Positions 37,290 to 45,468 of a DNA stretch of 64,000 nucleotides are shown piece after piece. The DNA lies in the NCBI GenBank assembly GCA_963582065.1, contig CAUZRQ010000020.1:1-64000 (forward strand), given 5' to 3'. Made by a program: the position numbers and the translations under genes. This stretch comes from UBA8437 sp963582065 (GTDB lineage: Bacteria; Planctomycetota; Planctomycetia; Planctomycetales; Planctomycetaceae). Below the pieces are notes generated by a model. That model ran no database searches and had not been told where the DNA came from. It was given only the letters and a program-made list of their open reading frames with translations. Each line of letters opens with the position of its first letter. The stretch's first letter is position 1.

Positions 37290-37376
37290 CGAGTTCCTTT
37301 TCGGTTCGAGTCCGGACGGTGGAAGCGAGACAGCGTGTGTCCATCGCCACCGAGTGTATGTGTCACAAGAGCGGAG

Positions 37377-37617
37377 TCATTGGGAAGTGACTCGGAACAC
37401 GTGGTCGGCCAGCAGCCGCCCGAGAGCCGTCGCTTGCTGGCCACGGAAGTGGACGTTCTTGCCTTTCCACCACGCCGTGAACGACCAGTCCTGAGACGGT
37501 TGTGTTCCCGGTGACCGCCCGCTCTTTCCCCGCCGCCTGCTGTGCATGAGACGGAGAAACGAAACTCGACAGCAGGACCAGCAGGACGACGATCATCCGG
37601 GTGTGAAATCTGGTCAT
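37377..37617 (-). pseudogene. Frameshifted small secreted protein
   Basis: An ATG at 37617 starts a clear signal peptide (MTRFHTRMIVVLLVLLSSFV, cleaved around SHA-QQ). After about 40 codons the third-position G/C preference leaves this frame and appears in the +1 frame. There it reads QDWSFTAWWKGKNVHFRGQQ and ATALGRLLADHVFRVTSQ and stops at 37377. The two pieces together would make a protein of about 80 residues, so a one- or two-base slip near 37490-37545 is likely, around the G-rich CAGGCGGCGGGGAAAG. It lies 31 bases after the sialidase-like gene, as if in its operon. The family is not recognised. An assembly error is possible. Confidence 0.5.
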
Positions 37618-37648
37618 GTCGATTCTGAAGAACTCGGTTCGTTGTGCA

Positions 37649-38914
37649 TCAACGCCGCTTTGCAGGAAGCGACCAGCGGATCGCTTCGATGTGTGTCTTG
37701 CCCGCCTTGTTCCGATAGCTGTAGACCGAAACCAGGCCACCGTCGGCCGTCTGAATGGTGTTGCCGAATCCCCCGCCGCTGGACCCGAAGTTGACGTCAC
37801 TGATGACCATCCGGTCGTTGCGGAAATCCCAGGTCTTGCCGTCGTTGTCGTTGAGGATCGCTCGCAGGCCCAGTGCGTGACCGTCGGTCGAGTTGCTGCG
37901 GACGGTGAATGTCAGCAGAATCCGTCCGTCCTGCAACTGCAGGAACCGCGGGTACATCTCTCCGTAGGTGCCGAAGTTGCCGACTTTGTTGTGACGTCGA
38001 AAATGTCGGCCGTTGTCGCGGGATTCCCACAGCATCATCCTGTCGCCCTGGTCGCCGCTCTCCTTCTTCAGGCTCTCGGGCGTTCCCGGGATGTGCCAGT
38101 GCGGTCCCGTGCGGTCAACCCGGACAGGGTGCAGGATCTTCCCGGACCTGGTGCGGAAGGTGACCGTCTGGGAGAAGAAGCCATCGACGTCGATCCAGCC
38201 CTGGGTATCGGGATGCAGCGATCGATCCCACGTCTTTCCGCTGTCAGCCGACCTCCAGATCCGGACCACCTTCGGCGCGTTCTTGTGGCCATCCTGCATG
38301 CTCACGCCGATGCAGGCGAGCATTTTGCCGGGCCGTTTCGGGTCGGGGATTTCGAACCCCATCCAATCGGCGGAGGTGGCGGCCTTGTCGGGGAAGCCGT
38401 CGGGACCGATACGGATCTCCGACCACGTTTTCCCCTCATCGGTCGAACGGAAAATCTTGCTGTGGGTGTGCCTCGACGGATTCAGGGCGTCATTGGCCAA
38501 CCAATGACAGGTCATCATCAACGAGCCGTCCGAAAACGTGGTCAGGCCGAATTCTCGCCCCTGAACATCGAGACGCTCTTCACGAGGCCCCCACGTTTTG
38601 CCACCGTCTTGGGATCGCCAGAAAAGTGCTCGCTCGACGTATCCCTTCACGCCGGGAATCGGTCCGAAACAGAACGCCACTGTCAGCAGGTCGCCACTTT
38701 TGAGCTGAGCGATGAATGGCTTGTAGTCGTTGGGGACTCCCAGCGGTGTGCGGGTGGCCGCGATCTCCGAACCGGCCAGTCGCTTCGGCTTGAGGATCGT
38801 GATCCCCTTGCTGGTGCTGGGAGCGGCGGCACTGGTGGCCGACGGACCCGCCAGAAACGTGGCGATCAGAACAGCGGCGGCAGCGCGTGAGACGCAGATT
38901 TGCGGCCTCGACAT
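37649..38914 (-). CDS. Secreted sialidase-like (BNR repeat) protein
   Basis: 421 aa from the ATG at 38914, which has GAGG about eight bases upstream and a signal peptide (ISRAAAAVLIATFLAGPS-like). Several Asp boxes are visible: SQDGGKTWGPRE, STDEGKTWSEI, SADSGKTWDRS, SRDNGRHFRRH and DNDGKTWDFRN. These define the six-bladed sialidase/neuraminidase propeller. Such proteins are often annotated exo-alpha-sialidase, but many planctomycete members probably act on other glycans or only bind them. A small frameshifted gene follows it. Confidence 0.83.
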   Translation of the reverse strand: MSRPQICVSRAAAAVLIATFLAGPSATSAAAPSTSKGITILKPKRLAGSEIAATRTPLGVPNDYKPFIAQLKSGDLLTVAFCFGPIPGVKGYVERALFWRSQDGGKTWGPREERLDVQGREFGLTTFSDGSLMMTCHWLANDALNPSRHTHSKIFRSTDEGKTWSEIRIGPDGFPDKAATSADWMGFEIPDPKRPGKMLACIGVSMQDGHKNAPKVVRIWRSADSGKTWDRSLHPDTQGWIDVDGFFSQTVTFRTRSGKILHPVRVDRTGPHWHIPGTPESLKKESGDQGDRMMLWESRDNGRHFRRHNKVGNFGTYGEMYPRFLQLQDGRILLTFTVRSNSTDGHALGLRAILNDNDGKTWDFRNDRMVISDVNFGSSGGGFGNTIQTADGGLVSVYSYRNKAGKTHIEAIRWSLPAKRR

Positions 38915-39237
38915 GTGGAGCGTCCTCGAAGCGGGTCGGTCGGGGTGAGAGAATCCTTGCCATCGGGCTGCAGGACGGGAGCGAGTGAAGTGTGTCTCGC
39001 CGGTCGCAGATTGACGGTCCGGGGCATCATACACGCTTCGCGGTCTTCGCACGTCGGGGCGACGCTCCGATTGCCGGTCGGCGGTCGGAGCGTCGAAAAG
39101 GAACGTCACGCGGGCAATGTGCCGGTCGAGGCCCGTCCCGAGGGAATCCACTGCCAATGACCCGTCTGGTCATACTGGCTGGTGATCCCAGGCCAGATCA
39201 TCCTGAACAGTCCGAATCGTGGCAACGACGGAGACTG
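38915..39237. other. 323-base intergenic stretch
   Basis: This gap separates the DUF1501 stop at 39238 from the sialidase-like start at 38914, both on the minus strand. It should hold the sialidase promoter, but no convincing -35/-10 pair was identified. The only clear structure is the inverted repeat at 39060-39095. A plus-strand reading from 39157 (MTRLVILAGDPRPD) looks protein-like for about 15 residues but then runs antisense into the DUF1501 gene, so it was not called. Confidence 0.5.
39060..39095. repeat. Perfect 11-bp inverted repeat with 14-base spacer
   Basis: CGACGCTCCGA at 39060-39070 is matched by its exact reverse complement at 39085-39095. It lies 143 bases past the DUF1501 stop and about 145 bases before the sialidase-like start. 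As a minus-strand transcript it would form a strong GC hairpin without a following U-tract, so it is not a canonical intrinsic terminator. It could be a terminator of another type, a processing site or an operator. Confidence 0.5.
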
Positions 39238-40680
39238 TCACGCGAGCAGTTCGCGGATCACCTCGCCCTCGACGTCGGTCAGTCGAAAGTCGCGTCCGTT
39301 GAATCGGTAGGTCAGCGCCTCGTGGTTGAAACCGGCCAGGTGCAGGATCGTCGCGTGCAGATCGTGGATGTGGTGCCGATTCTCGACAGCCTTGTAGCCA
39401 AATTCATCGGTGGCTCCCACGTGGACGCCCCCCTTGACCCCTCCCCCGGCGAACCACCAGGTGAATGCATTGGGGTTGTGGTCGCGACCGCTGCCGGTGC
39501 CCTGCGAATCTGAGGTGCGACCAAATTCCCCGCCACAGACGACCAGCGTCTGTTCGAACAGGCCGCGCTGCTTGAGGTCTTCGAGCAGTCCACCGATGCC
39601 CTGGTCGGTTTCGAGAGCGAATTGTCGGTGGTTGCGGTCGATGTTGAGATGTCCGTCCCAGCTGGCCTGGTTTCCCGTGCCGCCGCTGTAGATCTGAACA
39701 AAACGGACACCGGACTCGACCAGCTTTCTGGCGATCAGGCATTGGCGGCCGAAGAACTTGGCAGTCGGATGTTGCATGCCGTACAGAGACTGGATGTGGG
39801 CCGGTTCGTCGTCGACTGAAAGAACACCCGGTGCGGCCATTTGCATGCGGAAGGCCAGTTCGAGTGATTCGATGCGGGCTTCGAGCTGGGTCTGGTCGGC
39901 AAACCTCTGGCGATGTCTTCGGTTGAGCCGGTTGGCGACTTCCAGCAAAAGTCTCTGCCGCTGGGCAGTCACACCCGCCGGCCGTTGAAGGTCGTCAATC
40001 GGTGCCCCCTTTCCCTTGACGCGGGTGGCCTGGAATACGCTGGGCAGGAATCCGCTGCCCCAGTTCTGGGCATGGTTCTTCGGCAGACCGCGGCCACGGG
40101 CATCGGTCATCACCACGAACCCGGGAAGGTTCTCGTTTTCAGTGCCCAGCCCGTAGGCCAGCCACGATCCCACACAGGGGAAGCCCATACGGCTCATGCC
40201 CGTGTTCATTTCGAACAGCGCCGGGGAATGGTTGTTCGACCGCGAGTAGCACGAGTGGACGAATGCCATGTCGTCGACGTGACGGCTGGTCTCCGGCAGG
40301 ATCTCCGACGACCACGCGCCGCTTTCACCGTGTCGGGCGAATCGGAACGGTGAGGCCAGGAGCTTGCCGCTGGTCTTGAAGAATCCCACACGGGGATCGG
40401 CGTTCTTCAACACCTCGCCGTTACGCTTCTGCAACTCGGGCTTGTAGTCCCACGTGTCCAGGTGGCTGGCGCCACCGTTGAGCACGATCCAGATCACGCT
40501 GCGGACGCCGGGGAAATGTCCGGTGCGAGGGATGAGTGGTCGTCTCGATTCGTAACCGACATTGGCGCCGGCGGCCTGCTGGCTGAACTGCAACGTGTCG
40601 AATGCCAACGCGCCGGCGCCCAGACCCGCACATCGCAGCAGGTCTCGACGGGAAATCGGTGGAACGAATGAGGTGTGCAC
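39238..40680 (-). CDS. DUF1501 domain protein, Tat-exported
   Basis: 480 aa from a GTG at 40680, six bases after the stop of the PSCyt1 gene. Tat-type start PISRRDLLRCAGLGAGALAF. DUF1501 landmarks are VIWIVLNGGASHLDTWDYKP, SWLAYGLGTENENLPGFVVM, LVVCGGEFGRTSDSQ, HDLHATILHLAGFNHEALTY and the terminal FNGRDFRLTD. This is the conventional partner of the PSCyt1-DUF1549-DUF1553 protein encoded just upstream, and the two are surely co-transcribed. Confidence 0.93.
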   Translation of the reverse strand: MHTSFVPPISRRDLLRCAGLGAGALAFDTLQFSQQAAGANVGYESRRPLIPRTGHFPGVRSVIWIVLNGGASHLDTWDYKPELQKRNGEVLKNADPRVGFFKTSGKLLASPFRFARHGESGAWSSEILPETSRHVDDMAFVHSCYSRSNNHSPALFEMNTGMSRMGFPCVGSWLAYGLGTENENLPGFVVMTDARGRGLPKNHAQNWGSGFLPSVFQATRVKGKGAPIDDLQRPAGVTAQRQRLLLEVANRLNRRHRQRFADQTQLEARIESLELAFRMQMAAPGVLSVDDEPAHIQSLYGMQHPTAKFFGRQCLIARKLVESGVRFVQIYSGGTGNQASWDGHLNIDRNHRQFALETDQGIGGLLEDLKQRGLFEQTLVVCGGEFGRTSDSQGTGSGRDHNPNAFTWWFAGGGVKGGVHVGATDEFGYKAVENRHHIHDLHATILHLAGFNHEALTYRFNGRDFRLTDVEGEVIRELLA

Positions 40681-40686
40681 GATGAC

Positions 40687-42915
40687 CTACTCGACGTAGA
40701 GGAACTCGTTGAGACAGAACAGCATCTGGCAGAAATCTCGACGGGCAGCCGGTGTATCGGCCGTGAGTAGCGCGACGGCCAGTCGGCGTTCGTCGACGGA
40801 AGGCGGCCGTCCAATCGTCACCAGGAATCCCTGTGTGAGCACCTCGTTGGCTGTGGCGGCACCACCACGTGAGAGGCGTTGGCTGAGTCGATCGGCGGAA
40901 TGCTGGACGAACGGGTTGTTGAGCATCAGCAGGGCCTGTGGGGCCGTGGTGGTGATCGCCCGCTGGCCGATCGTTTGCAGGCTGTCGGGTCCATCAAAAA
41001 GCTGGAGAACGGGAATCAACTTGGAACGTTTTACTCGCAGATAAATACTGCGCCGCGGGTGGTTCTGATCGAGAGTGCCGATGCCGAACATGGACAAGTT
41101 GAGTCGCTGGCTAACGGCAATCAGGTTGTCACGGATCGCTTCGGCATCCAGTCGCCGTGGGCGTCGCCGCCAGAGAAGGCGATTCAGCCGATCGGGGTGT
41201 TCGGTACGGTTGTTGGTCACGGAGGAGTGAGACTGGTAGCCCATTCGGTAGGTGGCGCTGGTGAGAACCAGGCGGTGGATCGGTTTCAGCCGCCATCCGT
41301 TTTCGATCAGTTCGGCGGCAAGCCAGTCGAGCAGTTCGGGGTGTGTCGGACGCTCTCCGCGTGTGCCGAAGTCGTTGGGGGTACCGACCAGGCCGCGTCC
41401 GAAATAGTGATGCCAGATCCGGTTGACGATCACGCGGGCAAGCAGGTGCCCTGCCCCACCGGCGGAGTCGGTGATCCAGCGTGCCAACGCAACCCGTCCC
41501 GGACGATCTCCCAGCGACTCGAACCACCGTGCTTGAGGTGTATTCGGGCCGACCAGAAACGGCGGAAACCCAGTGGTTACGATCTCCCGAGCGTTTTCGG
41601 GATCGCCTCGAACCAGGAAATGCACCTTGGCAGGAATGCTCGGAAGACCTTTGAAAGACGGTTCGGCGCGGACCCGCATCCGAATTCGCTTGTCGGGCGC
41701 CTCGGTAGCGGCATAGACGGGAAAAACACCCTGGGCTGTCTTGAGCGGTCGTGTGGCACTGATGGTTGCGGCAAAGGCAGCTGTGAACCTGTAGTAGTCG
41801 CGTTGAGCGACGGGGTCGTACTTGTGGTCGTGACACCTTGCGCATCCGATCGTGAGACCCAGCAGAGCGGTTCCAGTGGTCGCGGCGAAATCATCCAGCT
41901 TGTCGTAGCGGTGCTGGACGAAGTCTTTGCGGGTCTGGATTCGGTTTTCGACCCCGGCGACCAGAAACCCGGTCGCCACGGTGGCCCACGGGTCGTCCGG
42001 CCGCAATTGATCCCCGGCCAATTGCAACCGGACGAACTCGTCGAAGGGCATGTCCTGGTTGAGCGCGCGGACGACGAAGTCCCGGTAACGCCATGCCTCC
42101 GGGCGGTCGTAGTCCATTTCGAATCCGTCGCTTTCGGCAAACCTCGCGACATCCAGCCAGTGGCGTCCCCATCGCTCGCCGAATCCGGGGTCACTCAGCA
42201 GTCGATCGATGGTCCTGTTCCATGTCTCCGCTTCGCCTGCCGCACCGAAGCCCAGGACATGTCGTGGGGATGGTGGCAGGCCGACCACGTCGAACGACGC
42301 GCGGCGGAGCAGGACGGTCGGGGGCGCGGCGGGAGCCGGGTGGAGGTCGGCCCGGGCGTGTTCGGCGGCGACAAATGCGTCGACCGGATTTCTGACCCAG
42401 GATGTTCCGACCCGTGGTACCGGTGGCCGGGTCAGCGGTCGCCATGACCAGAAGCTGCGTGCGTCTTCGGGGGCGAGTCGAATGGGGCCATCCGACGTTC
42501 GTCGGGTTGCCGGTTTGTCGCGAGGATCGACGGCGCCGTTTCGAATCCACGTCCGAAAGTCGGTGGTCACCGCCTTGGGCAAACGACCCGAGGGGGGCAT
42601 CTTTGGTCCCTTGTGCTCAATCGCCCGGATCAACAGGCTTTTCTCCGGCTTGCCCGGAATCACGGCCGGACCCGATTCGCCGCCGGCTCGAAGTCCGCCA
42701 CGAAAATCGAGTCTCAGCTCGCCCTTCAACGAGGCTGCACTCGCTGAATGACACTTGAAGCAGTGTTTCCGCAGAACCGGACGAATGCGTCGTTCGAAAA
42801 ACCGGACTCGCTCCCGATCGAATGTGGTCGGTGGGTCGGCACCCAGTGGGGAGCAGAACACGCCCACGAGCAGGCACCCGGGCAGCGTAACGCTGAGGAA
42901 TCTGGATCGGGACAT
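40687..42915 (-). CDS. PSCyt1-DUF1549-DUF1553 secreted cytochrome-like protein
   Basis: 742 aa with a signal peptide. Planctomycete cytochrome C: HCFKCHSASAASLKGELRLD (CxxCH near residue 52) and GPKMPPSGRL. DUF1549: GERWGRHWLDVARFAESDGF and CARCHDHKYDPVAQRDYYR. DUF1553: HHYFGRGLVGTPNDFG and HRLVLTSATYRMGY, ending CQMLFCLNEFLYVE. It is the full-length canonical architecture, in contrast to the two copies that lack the haem domain. It is divergent from the gene at 43048/43081. Confidence 0.93.
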   Translation of the reverse strand: MSRSRFLSVTLPGCLLVGVFCSPLGADPPTTFDRERVRFFERRIRPVLRKHCFKCHSASAASLKGELRLDFRGGLRAGGESGPAVIPGKPEKSLLIRAIEHKGPKMPPSGRLPKAVTTDFRTWIRNGAVDPRDKPATRRTSDGPIRLAPEDARSFWSWRPLTRPPVPRVGTSWVRNPVDAFVAAEHARADLHPAPAAPPTVLLRRASFDVVGLPPSPRHVLGFGAAGEAETWNRTIDRLLSDPGFGERWGRHWLDVARFAESDGFEMDYDRPEAWRYRDFVVRALNQDMPFDEFVRLQLAGDQLRPDDPWATVATGFLVAGVENRIQTRKDFVQHRYDKLDDFAATTGTALLGLTIGCARCHDHKYDPVAQRDYYRFTAAFAATISATRPLKTAQGVFPVYAATEAPDKRIRMRVRAEPSFKGLPSIPAKVHFLVRGDPENAREIVTTGFPPFLVGPNTPQARWFESLGDRPGRVALARWITDSAGGAGHLLARVIVNRIWHHYFGRGLVGTPNDFGTRGERPTHPELLDWLAAELIENGWRLKPIHRLVLTSATYRMGYQSHSSVTNNRTEHPDRLNRLLWRRRPRRLDAEAIRDNLIAVSQRLNLSMFGIGTLDQNHPRRSIYLRVKRSKLIPVLQLFDGPDSLQTIGQRAITTTAPQALLMLNNPFVQHSADRLSQRLSRGGAATANEVLTQGFLVTIGRPPSVDERRLAVALLTADTPAARRDFCQMLFCLNEFLYVE

Positions 42916-43047
42916 GTCTTCAGCCGGCGTTCATCCTTCCGGTGAGGTCGGGCCTCATGGTATCGGCCGGAATCTGCTTCGGCCAACGTGCCAGCCCCGG
43001 GTCCTGCTGGAGGTGGTTTCGGGTATTCTGTATCAACTGGCCGCTGA

Positions 43048-44448
43048 ATGTTATGGCCGGCGAAGAACCTGGGGGTTGCCGTGCGACAATTGGGCTTTGT
43101 GCTGCTTGTTTTGACGGTTGCGGCAGGGACCGGAGCGGCGACGGAACCGCCACGACCGTTCATCTGCATGTACGGTCACCATGACGGCAAGGGAGTGACC
43201 GAAGCGTTCCGAAAACTGGTCCCGAGAATCACCGTGATCGAGGGCACAAGTCGGAACGCGGCATTCATCAAGGAACTCAGGGGCAAGAAGTGCCTGTACG
43301 CAGCACACGTCAACAACCCGCCGAAGGCAACCGCCGATCGTCTTGTCGGGATGTGGCGAGCCCCTTTTGAGGATGATCTCGGAGGGAAACTGCCGGGCGG
43401 CTACGACGCCATCGCCATTGACGAACTCCGCCAGGATGTCGACGGCAGCGCTCAGTCCGGGGTTGTTTGCCAGGCACTTGACCGGTTGAGAAAGGCGTAC
43501 CCGCAGAAGCAGATCTACGCGGCCGCGACATGGCAACTGGGCCGAAACGCTCGGCAACACACCGAACAACTGGCGACCGTGGCACGGTGTGTCGACGTGT
43601 TGATGCTGGAGGTCTATCTGCGAGAGTCTCGTCCCACTTACGGCTATATCCCGGAATGGGCCGCGGAATTGGAGGCGGTGCAGCCGAAGTTGCTCGAGAA
43701 AACCGTCTACGGTCTAGGCGTTGCACAGCGAGGATACCTCTTTGATGATTCGCCCCGGACCAGCTTTCTGGCTCACCTGGATGCCCAGTTTCATCTCATC
43801 CGCAACGGCCCCAGGACTCGCCGGATGCGGGGCGTGATGTTCTGGGTGTACTACCGAAGCCAAACCACGGTGACTCCCGAGTATCTCGCCCGGCTCTCGG
43901 ATCACTACTTTCGCCTCGGCCTGTCGTCACGGTTCGGTGACGGGCGGAAGAACCAGTTGGTGGGCAACCCGCAACTGGAGACGGTGAAGGGGTGGACGTT
44001 GTCACCGGGTGATGGCCAGGTGAGCCTGTTCCGCTACAGGGATGTGAAGGGAATCGAACCGGACCACGACAGCAACGGGTGGTCTGGACATGGTGCGGGC
44101 GGGTTGAAGATGACTCGCGGGACGAAGGCCAATCGGGCCACGACCGACCTGGTGGGTCTCGACCCGGGCCGAATTCACGTGGCTTCGGCCTGGGTGCAGT
44201 CGGACAAGCCGGGCCGCAAGGCGGGCCTCCGCATTTTGTCGGCGCGTGGCCGCGTGCTGGCCAGTACCGAGACATCCCGCGCCGGCACCGGGTCCCAGTG
44301 GGATAAGTGGACACGGTTGCTGGTGACCTTCCGGCCGGATGGTCCCCGGGTGCGACTCGAGTTGAACGACGAAACATCGTCGGAGGGCACGGTGTTGTAC
44401 TGGGATTACATCGAGGTCGAATCGGCCTGGCCGGCGGAAGCGAAATGA
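43048..44448 (+). CDS. Secreted putative glycosidase-like protein with C-terminal carbohydrate-binding-like domain
   Basis: 466 aa from the ATG at 43048; a GTG at 43081 would place the signal peptide (LGFVLLVLTVAAGTGAA) right at the N-terminus and is a good alternative. Residues about 40-310 alternate strands and helices with acidic ends (GGYDAIAIDELRQDVDG, CVDVLMLEVYLRES, MRGVMFWVYYRSQ), resembling a TIM-barrel glycosidase. Residues about 330-460 (NPQLETVKGWTLSPGD onward) look like a galactose-binding/CBM-type beta-sandwich. No named family is recognised. The neighbouring sugar isomerase gene, convergent by 25 bases, is compatible with a carbohydrate role. Confidence 0.65.
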   Translation: MLWPAKNLGVAVRQLGFVLLVLTVAAGTGAATEPPRPFICMYGHHDGKGVTEAFRKLVPRITVIEGTSRNAAFIKELRGKKCLYAAHVNNPPKATADRLVGMWRAPFEDDLGGKLPGGYDAIAIDELRQDVDGSAQSGVVCQALDRLRKAYPQKQIYAAATWQLGRNARQHTEQLATVARCVDVLMLEVYLRESRPTYGYIPEWAAELEAVQPKLLEKTVYGLGVAQRGYLFDDSPRTSFLAHLDAQFHLIRNGPRTRRMRGVMFWVYYRSQTTVTPEYLARLSDHYFRLGLSSRFGDGRKNQLVGNPQLETVKGWTLSPGDGQVSLFRYRDVKGIEPDHDSNGWSGHGAGGLKMTRGTKANRATTDLVGLDPGRIHVASAWVQSDKPGRKAGLRILSARGRVLASTETSRAGTGSQWDKWTRLLVTFRPDGPRVRLELNDETSSEGTVLYWDYIEVESAWPAEAK

Positions 44449-44473
44449 GTCTCGGTGTCGGCGGCTGCCTGGC

Positions 44474-45430
44474 CTATTGGGGACGCGGGACTTTCGCCTT
44501 GGCAAACGCCGCGGCCAGGTGCTTGTAGCATGTCCGGGCCGCGGTCCTGGGGTTGTAGCCCGGCTGGGACCAGACCTGCCCACTGATCTCGACGCAGATG
44601 TCTCCCCGGTATCCCCCGCGATGGAACTGTGAAATCAGCCGGGAGTAATCGATGCGGCCACCCTGCCCTGGCAGGACAAATCGCAGTCGCTTGTCGCGAC
44701 GGACGACATCCTTGACGGCGATGTGCCCGACGTAGGGCAGCGACGTGCGGATAGTGCCCTCGAGCGTCATGTCCCGAAAGTCGTAGTGCGAGTAGTCGTA
44801 ACACATCCTCAGCCGTTTCGGTTTGCCGAGACCGGTTATCAGCTCGGCCGCCTCGTCGGGGCGGCTGAACGCGCCGCCGCGGTGTGGCTTGACGGCAATC
44901 ACCAGGGCGTGGGCATCGGCGAGTTTCATCCAGACGGCAATCTCATCGGAATAAGCGGGCCGTTTCTCGGCCCACTTGCCCCCACCGCCGATCGTGGTCT
45001 GCAGCAGCGGTGGTTGATCGGGGGAGAGATCGTGGGCCAGTTCGGCGGCCAGCTTCAGCCGTTCGAGCCGCTGGGCCCGCGTGCGGTTTCCCTCGTCGAT
45101 ATGCAGGTGCTCCATCAAACTGGTGATCCGAAGGCCTGTATCCGCCAATCTCTTGCGGATCGCCCTTCGCCTGTTCCGACCCAAAGTCGCGGGGTTGGCA
45201 TCCCATTCGGGCCAGATCGTCAACTCGAGCGAATCGTACCCGGTATCGTCGATCAGCGCGATTGCCGCTTCGGTGGTCAGCGCCTTCGATCCGTAGGTGC
45301 TGAAACCCAGTGTCAACGCAGCAGATGGCCGAGCGGCACTGAGCCGGGGCGAGGACGAAGCCAGGCCTGCGGCCGTCACGAATGCGGTCTTCAGGAAACC
45401 CCGCCTGGGCATGCTGTCGTCATGTGGCAT
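44474..45430 (-). CDS. Tat-exported sugar phosphate isomerase/epimerase-like TIM barrel
   Basis: 318 aa from the ATG at 45430. Tat-type signal MPRRGFLKTAFVTAAGLASS. The xylose-isomerase/AP-endonuclease-2-like barrel is seen in AIALIDDTGYDSLELTIWPE, ITSLMEHLHIDEGN, MCYDYSHYDFRDM, VGHIAVKDVV and GDICVEISGQV. Metal-binding Glu/His/Asp residues are plausible within those strands. Such exported planctomycete proteins are of unknown substrate. It is the last gene of the operon that contains the UGA-interrupted thioredoxin-like gene, 38 bases downstream of it. Confidence 0.83.
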   Translation of the reverse strand: MPHDDSMPRRGFLKTAFVTAAGLASSSPRLSAARPSAALTLGFSTYGSKALTTEAAIALIDDTGYDSLELTIWPEWDANPATLGRNRRRAIRKRLADTGLRITSLMEHLHIDEGNRTRAQRLERLKLAAELAHDLSPDQPPLLQTTIGGGGKWAEKRPAYSDEIAVWMKLADAHALVIAVKPHRGGAFSRPDEAAELITGLGKPKRLRMCYDYSHYDFRDMTLEGTIRTSLPYVGHIAVKDVVRRDKRLRFVLPGQGGRIDYSRLISQFHRGGYRGDICVEISGQVWSQPGYNPRTAARTCYKHLAAAFAKAKVPRPQ

Positions 45431-45468
45431 GGTGAGAAGACCGTCCGAATGGCGAAAGTCAGGCAACT

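Noticed and set aside
39157..39237. Start of a plus-strand gene (MTRLVILAGDPRPD...)
   Set aside because: The resemblance ends after about 15 residues and the frame then runs antisense through DUF1501.
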